A stretch of DNA of 64,000 nucleotides from Mesonia sp008017825 (GCF_008017825.1 NZ_VRLS01000086.1:248001-312000), one strand, 5' to 3'; counted from the first letter of the stretch, positions 8,397 through 18,095 are shown. The notes: generated by a model from the sequence alone, not told the origin. Numbers and translations: made by a program.

Positions 8397-8917
8397 AGGT
8401 CTGCTTTTCCTTTAATATCTTTAAAAAATAGTTGAAGCAATCTTAGGTCTTTTTCGTAATTCTTAGTAGGGTAGAAGGGTTCTCCAATTTTGACCACTTT
8501 TCTTCCATAATCAAACCCCACAGGAATGATTGGAACATTGGCAGCCAAGGCAATATAATAAAAGCCAGTTTTCCAATTCAATACTTTTTTACGTGTTCCT
8601 TCTGGAGCAAGGGATAGTCTAAATTCTTCTTTTTCTGCAAAGATTTTAGCAATAGCTTCCACTTTATTCTCACTATTACTCCTATCTAGAGGTGTGCCGC
8701 CCATCCATCTAAAATAAGCTCCAAACGGCCATTTGAACAATTCTTTTTTTCCTACAAAATCAATCGGGATTTTAACAATACTTCTAGTAAAAACACCAAT
8801 ATAGAAATCATGCCAACTCGTATGTGGAACCACAATAATAACAGATTTTTTTATTGAAGGATCAAATTCTCCTTCAATTTTCCATCCCATTATTTTATTA
8901 AATATATAATTGACCAT
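8393..8917 (-). CDS. 1-acyl-glycerol-3-phosphate acyltransferase-like protein (PlsC/LPLAT superfamily)
   Basis: Predicted acyltransferase of the LPLAT superfamily, 174 residues, shorter than classical PlsC (about 240). The catalytic HX4D-type motif appears as PHTSWHDF (about residues 31-38; His and Asp separated by four), and the glycerophosphate-binding motif as APEGTRKK (about 104-111). No strong membrane anchor is visible. It likely transfers an acyl chain to a lysophospholipid or another lipid acceptor at the inner membrane; the acceptor is not determined by the sequence. It is transcribed alone, downstream of a hairpin that ends clpB upstream reads, and overlaps the small basic gene tail-to-tail. 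Confidence 0.8.
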   Translation of the reverse strand: MVNYIFNKIMGWKIEGEFDPSIKKSVIIVVPHTSWHDFYIGVFTRSIVKIPIDFVGKKELFKWPFGAYFRWMGGTPLDRSNSENKVEAIAKIFAEKEEFRLSLAPEGTRKKVLNWKTGFYYIALAANVPIIPVGFDYGRKVVKIGEPFYPTKNYEKDLRLLQLFFKDIKGKADL

Positions 8918-8952
8918 CTACTATTTTAAGAATTCAGCAAAAATAAGAAATA

Positions 8953-8990
8953 AAAAAAGCTACCCCCAATGAGAGTAGCTTTTAATTTTT
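8953..8990. terminator. Intrinsic terminator after clpB
   Basis: A-tract, stem AAAAGCTAC / GTAGCTTTT around a loop of about 11 nt, then T-rich sequence. It lies 11 nt past the clpB stop and is read on the minus strand. Confidence 0.75.
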
Positions 8991-9000
8991 AAAAAAATGA

Positions 9001-11616
9001 TTAATTGGAAATGATAGGTTTTTCAGATTCATTTCTAAATACCAGTTCCTCACCAAAGGCATCTATCAAAATGATACTTTCTGCGGTAACTCGTCCCGAG
9101 AGAATTTCTTTAGAAAGTTTGTTGAGTACTTCTTTCTGAATAGTTCTTTTTACGGGTCTTGCTCCAAACTGAGGGTCAAAACCTTTTTTGGAAAGTAGTG
9201 CGATTGCTTCTTGAGTTGCATCTATCGTAATATTCTGCTCCGCTAGCATTCTGCTTACTCCTTTTAATTGTAACCCTACAATCTCTTGAATATTTTCTTG
9301 GTTTAAAGGCGTAAACATCACAATATCATCTATTCTGTTTAAAAACTCAGGTCTTACCTGTTGTTTTAGTAAACCAAGAACTTCAATTTTAGCGCTCTCC
9401 ATAGCAGTTTCAATAGCTTTAACTGCTTCAAATTTTTCTTGAATTATTTGACTTCCCATATTAGAGGTCATTACGATAATGGTATTTCTAAAATCTGCTA
9501 AGCGTCCTTTATTATCGGTCAACCTACCTTCATCTAAAACCTGTAAAAGAATATTAAAAGTATCGGGATGTGCTTTTTCAATCTCATCTAATAAGACGAC
9601 TGAATAAGGTTTTCTTCTAACGGCCTCGGTCAATTGTCCTCCTTCATCATAACCTACATATCCTGGAGGCGCACCTACCAATCTACTTACCGAATGACGC
9701 TCTTGATATTCACTCATATCTATTCGTGTCATTGCGCTATCATCGTCAAAAAGATACTCCGCTAAGGCTTTAGCTAACTCTGTTTTTCCGACTCCGGTTG
9801 TTCCTAAAAACAAGAAACTTCCAATAGGTCTTTTTTGATCTTGCAGACCAGCGCGACTTCTTCTAATGGCATCACTCACCGCTTGTATAGCTTCTTCTTG
9901 ACCAACCACGCGTTTGTGCAATTCATTTTCTAGATTCAAAAGCTTTTCTCGCTCACTTTGTAGCATTTTGGTAATCGGTATTCCCGTCCATTTTCCTACA
10001 ACTTCAGCAATATCTTCATTAGTAACCTCTTCTTGAATTAAAGATTTTCCGCCTTTTGCTTTTTGCTCAGCCACTTCTTTTTGAAGTTTTTCTAAACGTT
10101 CTTGCGCTTCTTTAATCTTTCCATAACGGATTTCGGCTACTTTTCCGTAATCGCCATCTCTTTCTGCTCGTTCAGCTTCTAACTTAAAGTTTTCAATGTC
10201 GGTTTTTGCTTGCTGAATATTATCTACAATCCCTTTTTCGTTTTGCCATTTAGCATTCAGTTCAGCTCGATCTTCTTTAAGATTGGCTAAATCTGCTTGA
10301 AGTATCTTTAGTTTACTTTCATCTTTTTCTCGCTTAATTGCTTCAATCTCAATCTCGAGTTGCATGATTTTTCTATCCAAAACATCTAACTCTTCAGGCT
10401 TAGAATTAATTTCCATACGGAGTTTAGAAGCAGCTTCATCCATTAAATCGATTGCTTTATCAGGTAAAAAACGATTCGTAATGTAGCGCTGGGAAAGTTC
10501 TACTGCAGCGATTATGGCTTCATCTTTAATTCTTACTTTATGGTGAGTTTCGTATTTTTCTTTAATTCCGCGAAGAATAGAAATAGCACTTTCGGTATCG
10601 GGTTCATCTACGGTTACGCGCTGAAAACGACGTTCTAATGCCTTATCTTTTTCAAAATATTTTTGATACTCATCTAAGGTGGTCGCACCGATGGCACGTA
10701 ATTCACCTCTAGCCAATGCAGGCTTAAGAATATTTGCCGCATCCATAGCACCTTGTCCGCCACCAGCACCCACAAGTGTATGAATTTCATCTATGAAAAG
10801 TACAATGTTCCCATCGCTAGAAGTAACTTCTTTAATAACCGATTTTAAACGTTCTTCAAACTCACCTTTATATTTTGCTCCAGCAATTAATGCTCCCATA
10901 TCTAAAGAATAAATCTCCTTATCTTTTAAATTTTCTGGGACATCTCCAGCAACAATACGGTGTGCTAAACCTTCTGCAATAGCGGTTTTACCAGTTCCAG
11001 GTTCACCAACCAACATCGGGTTGTTTTTTGTTCTTCGAGATAAAATTTGGAGTATTCTTCTTATTTCTTCATCCCGACCAATTACAGGATCTAATTTTCC
11101 GCTATTGGCTAATTGGTTTAGGTTTTTAGCATATTTATTTAGAGAGTTGTAAGTTTCTTCTGCACTTTGAGAAGTTACACGATCTCCTTTTCTTAGCTCT
11201 TCGATGGCAGCTTTCAAACCTTTTTCTGTGGCACCTTGATCTTTTAAAATTTGAGCAACTTTACTTTTAGAATTGAAAATCGCTAAAATGAGATGTTCTA
11301 CAGAAACATATTCATCGTTCATTTTTTTAGCAATTGAAGATGCTTCCGTTAAGGTTTTTCCTGCTTCCCGTGAAAGCACGATATCTCCACCACTTACTTT
11401 AGGGAAACTTTCCATGGTTTTGTCTAATATCTGATTAAACAAAGTCACATTAATGTTAAGTTTCTTCAGTAAAAATGGAGTTACGTTTTCGTCTACCGAG
11501 GTAATAGCTTTAAATAAATGCTCGTTCTCGATTTGTTGATGGCCAAATTCTTGAGCAAGTTGTTGCGCCTGCTGAATCGCCTCTTGTGATTTTATAGTAT
11601 AATTATTAAAATTCAT
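9001..11616 (-). CDS. clpB: ATP-dependent chaperone ClpB
   Basis: Hsp100 disaggregase (871 residues, full length) that with DnaK rescues aggregated protein in the cytoplasm. It has the N-terminal double Clp_N repeat (about 1-145), AAA+ domain 1 with Walker A GEPGTGKT (about 204-211) and LFIDEIHTLVGAG, the M-domain coiled coil (about 405-520) and AAA+ domain 2 with GTTGVGKT (about 606-613) and VVLLDEIEKAHPD, then the C-terminal D2-small domain. The M-domain distinguishes it from ClpA and ClpC. It is transcribed alone and divergently from ytxJ; I found no CIRCE-like inverted repeat in the 192-bp gap. Confidence 0.97.
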   Translation of the reverse strand: MNFNNYTIKSQEAIQQAQQLAQEFGHQQIENEHLFKAITSVDENVTPFLLKKLNINVTLFNQILDKTMESFPKVSGGDIVLSREAGKTLTEASSIAKKMNDEYVSVEHLILAIFNSKSKVAQILKDQGATEKGLKAAIEELRKGDRVTSQSAEETYNSLNKYAKNLNQLANSGKLDPVIGRDEEIRRILQILSRRTKNNPMLVGEPGTGKTAIAEGLAHRIVAGDVPENLKDKEIYSLDMGALIAGAKYKGEFEERLKSVIKEVTSSDGNIVLFIDEIHTLVGAGGGQGAMDAANILKPALARGELRAIGATTLDEYQKYFEKDKALERRFQRVTVDEPDTESAISILRGIKEKYETHHKVRIKDEAIIAAVELSQRYITNRFLPDKAIDLMDEAASKLRMEINSKPEELDVLDRKIMQLEIEIEAIKREKDESKLKILQADLANLKEDRAELNAKWQNEKGIVDNIQQAKTDIENFKLEAERAERDGDYGKVAEIRYGKIKEAQERLEKLQKEVAEQKAKGGKSLIQEEVTNEDIAEVVGKWTGIPITKMLQSEREKLLNLENELHKRVVGQEEAIQAVSDAIRRSRAGLQDQKRPIGSFLFLGTTGVGKTELAKALAEYLFDDDSAMTRIDMSEYQERHSVSRLVGAPPGYVGYDEGGQLTEAVRRKPYSVVLLDEIEKAHPDTFNILLQVLDEGRLTDNKGRLADFRNTIIVMTSNMGSQIIQEKFEAVKAIETAMESAKIEVLGLLKQQVRPEFLNRIDDIVMFTPLNQENIQEIVGLQLKGVSRMLAEQNITIDATQEAIALLSKKGFDPQFGARPVKRTIQKEVLNKLSKEILSGRVTAESIILIDAFGEELVFRNESEKPIISN

Positions 11617-11808
11617 CTTGTTAATTTTTGATAAGAATTAGTCAAATAATATGCCTTTTATCGAAAGTGTCAAAATGGCATTATTTTGTATTAATAATAT
11701 GACAATATTGCATATTTGCGAAATAATTAAGTTGAATCGTAATCTTTTTATAAAGTTAGAAAGAAGAAGAAATAATATCCTTAAATTTATTTTAAAAAGT
11801 AAGTTACA

Positions 11809-12201
11809 ATGGGAATACTAGATAAGCTATTTAAAAAGCAAGATGATATCGCTAAAAAGGAAATAAAAGAAATTCCTTGGAAAATGTTAACCAAAGAAGA
11901 GGATTTGGATCTTATTTTAGATGAATCTGAAGAGGTTACTGTAGTAATTTTTAAACATTCTACCCGTTGCGGAATAAGTAGAACAGTCTTAAAGCAATTT
12001 GAAAAAAGCTATGATTTTGAACTCGATGAAGTGCAACCTTACTATTTAGATTTACTTCAATATAGAAATGTTAGTAATGCAGTAGCTGAAAAGTTTAAAG
12101 TTATGCATCAATCTCCGCAAATGATCGTGATAAAGAATCGGGTAGTAGTTCATCAATCTTCACATCATGAAATTGATGCAGATATACTCGCGTCATTTTA
12201 A
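11809..12201 (+). CDS. ytxJ: Bacillithiol-system redox-active protein YtxJ (monothiol bacilliredoxin-like)
   Basis: Thioredoxin-fold protein of 130 residues. After WKMLTKEEDLDLIL comes a beta strand (VTVVIFKHSTRC) with a single active cysteine Cys54 in CGIS, the family signature of YtxJ, which is associated with bacillithiol and thought to act on protein-bacillithiol mixed disulfides. There is no second Cys in the motif. No signal peptide is seen, so it is cytoplasmic. It is a single gene with its own terminator, divergent from clpB, a pairing that would suit a stress response, although common control is not shown. A weak -7-like CATATTTG is at 11711-11718. Confidence 0.88.
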   Translation: MGILDKLFKKQDDIAKKEIKEIPWKMLTKEEDLDLILDESEEVTVVIFKHSTRCGISRTVLKQFEKSYDFELDEVQPYYLDLLQYRNVSNAVAEKFKVMHQSPQMIVIKNRVVVHQSSHHEIDADILASF

Positions 12202-12214
12202 ACGGAAGTAAAAG

Positions 12215-12252
12215 AAAAAAAGCCATTTCTGTAATCAGAAATGGCTTTTTTA
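12215..12252. terminator. Bidirectional terminator, ytxJ / fahA
   Basis: AAAAAAGCCATTTCT / AGAAATGGCTTTTTT stem with a 6-nt loop between convergent ytxJ and fahA. Confidence 0.9.
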
Positions 12253-12263
12253 ATATCAATTTT

Positions 12264-13544
12264 TTAGTTTTTTAGAGGTGGTAGTATTTTGGTGCTACAT
12301 TCTCCAAATCCTATTCGGGTGTTTTTATTTTCGCAATGACCTCTTAAAATAACGGTGTCGTTATCTTGTATAAACTTACGATCACCACCTTCTTTAAGTT
12401 TTATTGGCTTTTCCCCATTCCATGAAAGTTCTAACATAGAGCCATAGCTATCTTTGGTAGGTCCAGAAATAGTACCACTTCCCATCATATCTCCACTATT
12501 TACAGGACAACCGTTAACCGTATGGTGAGCTAATTGCTGACTCATATTCCAATATAAATGCTTAAAATTGGTATTAGAAACAACAGTTTCTTCTTTTCCT
12601 TCCGGCTGAATCGCAACTTGTAAATGAATATCAAATGTTTTCTTTCCTTTAGACTTTAAATAAGGGAGTTGTTTAGTACTAGGTTTAGGTCCTTCAGTTC
12701 TATAAGGTTCTAAAGCATCTAGAGTAACAATCCATGGAGAAATAGTAGAGGCAAAGTTTTTTCCTAAAAATGGTCCCAGTGGAACATATTCCCATTTTTG
12801 AATATCCCTTGCACTCCAATCATTAAATAATACTAAACCAAAAATATGTTCTTCTGCATCATTTACAGGAATAGGTTCTCCTAAATGATTGGCAGCAGTT
12901 GTAATAAAAGCCATTTCCAATTCAAAATCTAAATTTCTTGAAGGGCCAAATATAGGCGTGTCAGATCCGTTAGGAAGTTTTTGTCCGTGAGGCCTTCTAA
13001 TAGGAATCCCACTAGGGATAATAGAAGAACTTCTACCGTGATAAGCTACAGGAATATGAAGCCAGTTTGGTAATAAAGCCTTATCTGCCCCCCTAAACAT
13101 TTCTCCCACGTTTCTAGCATGCTCTTCACTTGAGTAGAAATCGGTATAATCGCCAACTTGTACTGGAAGTTGCATTTCTATTTCATCTAGAGTGAATAGA
13201 ATTACTTTTTGGTGTTCTTTATTTTCTTGAAGCGTTTTGTTATTTACATCAAAAATATCGGCAATCTTATTTCTTACTGCACGCCAAGTTTTTCTTCCGT
13301 CAGCAATAAAATCATTTAGTGTATCTTGTAAGAAAATATCATCAGTTAATGGAATATCTTCAAAATACCCTAATTGGTGTAAAGCGCCTAAATCAATCGC
13401 ATAATCTCCAATTCTGGTACCAATGGTAATGACATCGTCCCTAGTTAAAAATACTCCAAAAGGAATATTCTGAATAGGGAAATCTGTATTCTTAGTAATA
13501 TCTAACCAAGTTTTTCTATCGGGATTATTGGCGGTTATCTGCAT
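12264..13544 (-). CDS. fahA: Fumarylacetoacetase
   Basis: Fumarylacetoacetate hydrolase, final enzyme of tyrosine and homogentisate breakdown, yielding fumarate and acetoacetate. Starting from the ATG at 13544 it is 426 residues, beginning MQITANNPDRKTW, the normal length. FAH-family features include the metal ligands in DYTDFYSSEEHA, RPHGQ, FELEMAF, and the block LVLFNDWSARDIQKWEYVPLG. An in-frame ATG 18 codons upstream (13598) is rejected because a TATATTTG promoter box (13587-13580) lies between it and the chosen start. No other tyrosine-degradation gene is visible here. Transcribed alone; assignment is secure. Confidence 0.94.
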   Translation of the reverse strand: MQITANNPDRKTWLDITKNTDFPIQNIPFGVFLTRDDVITIGTRIGDYAIDLGALHQLGYFEDIPLTDDIFLQDTLNDFIADGRKTWRAVRNKIADIFDVNNKTLQENKEHQKVILFTLDEIEMQLPVQVGDYTDFYSSEEHARNVGEMFRGADKALLPNWLHIPVAYHGRSSSIIPSGIPIRRPHGQKLPNGSDTPIFGPSRNLDFELEMAFITTAANHLGEPIPVNDAEEHIFGLVLFNDWSARDIQKWEYVPLGPFLGKNFASTISPWIVTLDALEPYRTEGPKPSTKQLPYLKSKGKKTFDIHLQVAIQPEGKEETVVSNTNFKHLYWNMSQQLAHHTVNGCPVNSGDMMGSGTISGPTKDSYGSMLELSWNGEKPIKLKEGGDRKFIQDNDTVILRGHCENKNTRIGFGECSTKILPPLKN

Positions 13545-13579
13545 GGATGTAAATTCAAATAGTTTTAATAATATGTATT

Positions 13580-13587
13580 CAAATATA
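13580..13587 (-). promoter_or_regulatory. -7 box of fahA, decides its start
   Basis: TATATTTG on the minus strand matches TAnnTTTG. Transcription from about 13574 leaves a leader of about 30 nt to the ATG at 13544 and excludes the upstream ATG. Confidence 0.55.
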
Positions 13588-13653
13588 TTATTTTCCATGT
13601 ATTAACCGAATGCTTTTCTTATTTTTGATAAAATTTTTAACGTTATTTAACTC

Positions 13654-14928
13654 ATGAATAGAGATACTCAAATTTTCGATTTAATAGAAGCAGAAAAGAA
13701 CCGCCAAATCAACGGATTGGAATTGATTGCGAGCGAAAACTTTGTAAGTGAACAAGTTTTAGAAGCTGCGGGGTCTGTACTTACTAATAAATATGCTGAA
13801 GGTTACCCAGGAAAACGTTATTACGGAGGTTGTGAAATTGTAGATGAAGTAGAAACACTTGCCATAGAAAGAGCTAAAGAACTTTTTAATGCCGAATACG
13901 TAAATGTACAACCGCACTCGGGTTCTCAGGCTAATACTGCTGTATTTTCAGTATGTTTAAAGCCAGGAGACACCATCTTAGGGTTTGATTTATCTCACGG
14001 CGGACATTTAACTCACGGTTCTTCCGTTAATTTTTCAGGAAAATTATACAATCCTGTATTTTACGGAGTAAAGAAAGAAACGGGTTTAATTGACTATGAT
14101 CATGTAAGAGAAGTAGCGTTAAAAGAAAAGCCAAAAATGATCATTGCTGGAGCTTCGGCTTATTCACGCGAATTTGATTATAAGAAATTTAGAGAAATAG
14201 CAGATGAAGTAGGGGCAATCTTGTTAGCAGATATGGCGCACCCTGCAGGTTTAATAGCCAAAGGTTTAATTGGTGATCCTTTACCGCATTGTCATATTGT
14301 AACTACTACAACGCATAAAACCATTAGAGGGCCTCGTGGAGGAATGATTTTGATGGGGAAAGACTTTGAAAACCCATTCGGACAAAAATTGAAGAATGGA
14401 AATTTAAAGAAAATGTCTTCTTTACTGAATAGTGGTGTTTTTCCAGGAAATCAAGGCGGACCTTTAGAGCATATTATAGCTGCCAAAGCAGTGGCTTTTG
14501 AAGAAGCTTTATCTGATGAGTTTTTACATTATATGGTACAGGTAAAGAAGAATGCAAAAGCTATGGCTGAAGCATTTGTAAAAAGAGGTTACGATGTAAT
14601 TTCTGGAGGAACCGATAATCATATGATGTTAATCGATCTACGAAATAAAGGAGTAACAGGAAAGCAAGCCGAAGAAACATTGGTTAAAGCTGAAATTACT
14701 GTAAATAAAAATATGGTTCCTTTTGATGATCAATCTCCTTTTGTGACTTCTGGAATTCGTGTAGGAACACCAGCGATTACTACTAGAGGATTGAAAGAAG
14801 AAGATATGGATAAAGTAGTAGGGTTTTTAGATGCTGTAATTAGTAATATTGAAGACGAAAGCCTTATCGAAAAAACTAAACAAGAAATACACGAAATGAT
14901 GGGACATAGACCATTATTTCAAGCTTAA
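13654..14928 (+). CDS. glyA: Serine hydroxymethyltransferase
   Basis: PLP-dependent enzyme (424 residues) interconverting serine and glycine while loading one-carbon units on tetrahydrofolate, in the cytoplasm. Visible family marks are the N-terminal NGLELIASENFVS, the SGSQAN substrate region, and the PLP lysine Lys222 in TTTTHKTIRGPRGG. C-terminal substrate-binding residues (SGIRVGTPA) are intact. The start ATG at 13654 gives the standard N-terminus. A short spacer of 25 nt leads to the DUF2059 gene, so the two may be cotranscribed. No unusual features. Confidence 0.97.
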   Translation: MNRDTQIFDLIEAEKNRQINGLELIASENFVSEQVLEAAGSVLTNKYAEGYPGKRYYGGCEIVDEVETLAIERAKELFNAEYVNVQPHSGSQANTAVFSVCLKPGDTILGFDLSHGGHLTHGSSVNFSGKLYNPVFYGVKKETGLIDYDHVREVALKEKPKMIIAGASAYSREFDYKKFREIADEVGAILLADMAHPAGLIAKGLIGDPLPHCHIVTTTTHKTIRGPRGGMILMGKDFENPFGQKLKNGNLKKMSSLLNSGVFPGNQGGPLEHIIAAKAVAFEEALSDEFLHYMVQVKKNAKAMAEAFVKRGYDVISGGTDNHMMLIDLRNKGVTGKQAEETLVKAEITVNKNMVPFDDQSPFVTSGIRVGTPAITTRGLKEEDMDKVVGFLDAVISNIEDESLIEKTKQEIHEMMGHRPLFQA

Positions 14929-14953
14929 TATTAAAACTAAATAAACATAACTT

Positions 14954-15355
14954 ATGAAAAAATTAATTTTATCGGCAGGATTGGTCATGCTAAGTTTTAC
15001 CTCTTTTGCTCAAGACGATTTTAAGACAGAAATGTTAAACTTTGTTGAGGTACAGTCTGGTTCTACAATGGATGCAGCACTAAGTCAAGTAATGCCTATG
15101 ATTCCTGAAGGGAAAAGAGAAGCTTTCAAAAAGGAATTGAAAACAGAAATGAGTGGATTGTACTCAGAGATAGCTGATATCTATATTGAAAAAGTAGGAA
15201 AGGAAGACTTGCAAAAAATGTTGGATTTTTATGAAACTCCAGCTGGAAAAAACATTTTAGAAAAAACTCCAGCTGTTGTTGAGGCAAGCATGTCTTTAAA
15301 CCAAAAGTATATGATGAAATTGCAGCCTATTATGCAAAAATATATGAGTAACTAA
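14954..15355 (+). CDS. DUF2059 domain secreted protein
   Basis: A 133-residue protein with a signal peptide (MKKLILSAGLVMLSFTSFAQ) followed by a helical domain of the DUF2059 type: KEDLQKMLDFYETPAGKN is the recognisable core. The mature protein (about 113 residues) should be periplasmic. The family has no established biochemical role. It follows glyA by 25 nt and precedes a strong terminator, so it may be the second gene of a glyA transcript, but the pairing says nothing clear about function. Confidence 0.8.
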   Translation: MKKLILSAGLVMLSFTSFAQDDFKTEMLNFVEVQSGSTMDAALSQVMPMIPEGKREAFKKELKTEMSGLYSEIADIYIEKVGKEDLQKMLDFYETPAGKNILEKTPAVVEASMSLNQKYMMKLQPIMQKYMSN

Positions 15356-15378
15356 ATTTATATTTTTTCAAAAAACGA

Positions 15379-15412
15379 AAAAGCATCTTCTTAACGGAAG
15401 ATGCTTTTTTTT
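15379..15412. terminator. Bidirectional terminator after the DUF2059 gene
   Basis: AAAAGCATCTTC / GAAGATGCTTTT stem, 6-nt loop, T-run of eight. Serves converging transcripts at 15.36 and 15.43 kb. Confidence 0.9.
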
Positions 15413-15431
15413 ATTTAAGATGAAGAAAAGC

Positions 15432-16973
15432 TTACTCTTCAAAAATAACACTTTCATAAGCTCCAGCATCTGGAGAACTACCTCTAGAAGTTCCTAAAAT
15501 ATCTTGAGCGGTTGCTGTTGTAGGATTTGCCAAGCCGTTGGCGGCAGATTCTTCTCCTATTTGTAATTGATTAAGCTCTGTAGCTTTAAAAATAGGATCT
15601 TCATTTAAAACAATATTTTCAAATAGAGCAGAATTCTCAAAATTATACTCTGGAATATCTGCATAAAGGTTATTAAAATCATTGAACTTAATTAAGCAGT
15701 TTTCAAATTTATAATTGAAAGCCGCTTCTTCAGATTTTGAGAATAAAAGTTCTAAGTTTTCATTTCCGTAAATAATACAGTTATAAAAATTAGCTTCAAT
15801 CAAATCAGCTACAAAAATGTTTTCTTGGGTTTCTAATAAATTCTCAACCAATACCGCAGGAAACTGCCTAAACCCATTGTTAAAATAATTTGCAAAAGTA
15901 GAGTTGGTAAAGTTATATCTTCCGCCAAGGGAAAGGTTTAGAGAGGCTTGTCCGCTATTGTTAATCACTAGATTTTCTCCTTCAATAAAACCAGTTCTAG
16001 CCAAAAGTCCAACATTAGCGGAGTTATAAATTTGTGTATTTTTAATGATTAGGGTAGGTTGGTTACTTCCATCGTTATTATCCATACGTATACCCACCGA
16101 TGCATTTTTAATCGTTGCGTAATTAATTTGATTATTGGTACTTCCGTCTGTTAACCAAATAGCTCCCCATTGACCAGCAACATCGCTAAAAGCAGGTTCT
16201 AATCGATCGCCTTCAAAAATAACTTCATTCTCTAAAACTTCGGGATCGTTGCTTAAAGCCCCATTTACGTGCAAAGAACCGTTTTCTGCAACTATAAGTC
16301 CGCTTTCACGATGAAAATGTACGCGTGCTCCAGCATCAATAGTGAGTGTTTTATTAGAAGGAACGGCGGCATAACCGTAGATTACATAGGGTTTTTCGTT
16401 GGTGAAATTAAGTTCGGTGTCGTCTAAGACAAATCCTTCAATAAGAATCTCTTTGCCTTCATCATCAAAGCCAAATGAAAGCGCTTCTGTAGTGCCATCT
16501 GCAAATTTTTCAGGATATAAAAAATGAGCATCTTGTATAAGTGTAACTAATTCTACTTTTTGTTGATTGCTGTTGGTATCAAATTCTATAGCATCAGTAT
16601 ATAGAAATTGATTGTCGGTTTGAGATAGATTTTCGATATCTGCAGTGGTTTCTACGAAAATAAAAATACTGTCATTGGCAAGAATATCGATGTCTCGAAA
16701 ACTTTTTCCGGGTAAACCGTCTACATTTAAACGATAATTAGAACTTTCACCTTTTGCTAGTTGAATATTAGGTATGGTAATATCATCATCACTTTTATTG
16801 TGTACCGTTAGATTGTAAGTGCTAGAACCAATATTGGTAAAAACAGTATCTAGATAAACCGTGTCTTTAGAAAAAGTAAGTTTCCCCGAACTTGGCGTAG
16901 TTTCAAAATCTTTTCTACAAGAACTCCACAATACTACCGAACAAAGCAATAAAATGCCGTAAACATATCTCAT
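15432..16973 (-). CDS. Lipoprotein with right-handed beta-helix domain
   Basis: A 513-residue predicted lipoprotein: signal peptide with lipobox ending SSC (residue 19). Residues about 25-110 look like an immunoglobulin-like choice-of-anchor domain (VYLDTVFTNIGSSTYNLTVHN). About 200-460 contains repeating short strands with Asn and Ile ladders (IKNTQIYNSANVGLLAR, NCLIKFNDFNNLY) typical of a right-handed parallel beta-helix. The C-terminus has DILGTSRGSSPDAGAYE, a recurrent motif at the end of such proteins. It probably sits in the outer membrane; a ligand or enzymatic activity cannot be named. It starts 3 nt after the glutaminyl cyclase gene, so the two form an operon of surface or periplasmic lipoproteins. 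Confidence 0.75.
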   Translation of the reverse strand: MRYVYGILLLCSVVLWSSCRKDFETTPSSGKLTFSKDTVYLDTVFTNIGSSTYNLTVHNKSDDDITIPNIQLAKGESSNYRLNVDGLPGKSFRDIDILANDSIFIFVETTADIENLSQTDNQFLYTDAIEFDTNSNQQKVELVTLIQDAHFLYPEKFADGTTEALSFGFDDEGKEILIEGFVLDDTELNFTNEKPYVIYGYAAVPSNKTLTIDAGARVHFHRESGLIVAENGSLHVNGALSNDPEVLENEVIFEGDRLEPAFSDVAGQWGAIWLTDGSTNNQINYATIKNASVGIRMDNNDGSNQPTLIIKNTQIYNSANVGLLARTGFIEGENLVINNSGQASLNLSLGGRYNFTNSTFANYFNNGFRQFPAVLVENLLETQENIFVADLIEANFYNCIIYGNENLELLFSKSEEAAFNYKFENCLIKFNDFNNLYADIPEYNFENSALFENIVLNEDPIFKATELNQLQIGEESAANGLANPTTATAQDILGTSRGSSPDAGAYESVIFEE

Positions 16974-16976
16974 AAA

Positions 16977-18041
16977 TTACTTTTCTTTAATTTTTATCTC
17001 AAAAAGCTTATCCCAGTTTTTACCAGTAACATATAACTTTTTGGTGGTTTTGTTATATGCAATTCCGTTAAGAACATTTTCTTGACCAGCTATATTCTTA
17101 CTGTTCCCTAATTGGTCTCTTAATCCACGCATATCAATTATTCCCTCGATTGCTCCGCTAATAGGGTTAATAATTGCTATCCCGTCTTTTTGCCACGTAT
17201 TAGCGTAAATTTTTCCTTCTACCCATTCTAACTCATTCAGTTTGGTAGAAAGTGAAGTGTGAGTTACGGGTTGAAAATAACTTTCTTCTTCTAAAGTTTC
17301 TGGATTTAAGATCCAGATTTTCTCAGTCCCGTCGCTTTTATAAAGTTTTTCACCATCATTACATAATCCCCAACCTTCTTTACTTTCGCTATAACTAAAC
17401 GTTTTTAATTTTTTTAAATTGTTTACATCATAAATTATTCCTTCGCCAGAACGCCAAGTAAGTTGGTATATTTTGTCATTTAAAATGGAGATCCCTTCCC
17501 CAAAATAAATATCTTTCAACTTTACCTTTTGAAGTACCTCACCCGTTTCATAGTTTACTTTTCGAAGCGTTGATTGTGCATTTCTTCCTGTGCCTTCATA
17601 TAAAGTATCATTATAAAACTCTAAACCTTGTGTAAACGCATTAGAATCGTGTGGATAGGTATTTACCACTTCATAAGTATATATTTTAGGAGCTTTATCG
17701 TGGTGTAAAACCAATTCCTTTTGCGTATCAAAACTTTCTCCTCCTATAAAAACTTTAGCCTTTAACATATTTCGACCTAAAGGTTTTTGTAATTGAATAG
17801 AAATACTTTCGCTTAATGCGGAAGAACCTAATTTTTGATTCTTATAAAAATACTGGACAGAGTCAATCTGAATGTTTTTTGGGTTATTTAATTTTAAATT
17901 TAGAGCGTCACCAGCTTGTATTTTTTCATTTTTTGAATCTATTTGAAGAGAAATAGATTCTTTTTTCTTTTCTAGGCTATCACCACACGAGAGAAGAGTA
18001 GAGGTTAATAAAATGATTGACAGAGGCTTATAAAATCGCAT
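16977..18041 (-). CDS. Glutaminyl-peptide cyclotransferase (beta-propeller type), lipoprotein
   Basis: A 354-residue lipoprotein (lipobox LLSC, residue 19) with an N-terminal Ig-like region (about 25-120) and a C-terminal five-bladed propeller of the plant/bacterial glutaminyl cyclase family (GQC). Recognisable pieces are FTQGLEFYNDTLYEGTGRNA, the blade repeats, LNELEWVEGKIYANTW and LNGIAYNKTTKKLYVTGKNW. The enzyme converts N-terminal glutamine to pyroglutamate. In T9SS organisms many secreted proteins start with Gln after signal cleavage, so such an enzyme can protect exported proteins; that link is inference. First gene of a two-gene operon. Confidence 0.87.
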   Translation of the reverse strand: MRFYKPLSIILLTSTLLSCGDSLEKKKESISLQIDSKNEKIQAGDALNLKLNNPKNIQIDSVQYFYKNQKLGSSALSESISIQLQKPLGRNMLKAKVFIGGESFDTQKELVLHHDKAPKIYTYEVVNTYPHDSNAFTQGLEFYNDTLYEGTGRNAQSTLRKVNYETGEVLQKVKLKDIYFGEGISILNDKIYQLTWRSGEGIIYDVNNLKKLKTFSYSESKEGWGLCNDGEKLYKSDGTEKIWILNPETLEEESYFQPVTHTSLSTKLNELEWVEGKIYANTWQKDGIAIINPISGAIEGIIDMRGLRDQLGNSKNIAGQENVLNGIAYNKTTKKLYVTGKNWDKLFEIKIKEK

Positions 18042-18095
18042 AATTGTTTACTTAAATTTGTGAGGCTAATTTAGTTAATTCCTTTTAAAAAAAGC

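Noticed and set aside
11670..11695. Sigma-54-like TGGCAT motif upstream of ytxJ
   Set aside because: The spacing and the downstream half do not fit TGGCAC-N5-TTGCA, and sigma-54 promoters are not typical of this family.
13545..13598. Upstream ATG for fumarylacetoacetase
   Set aside because: A TATATTTG promoter box lies between it and the conserved start, and the extra 18 residues do not look like the family.
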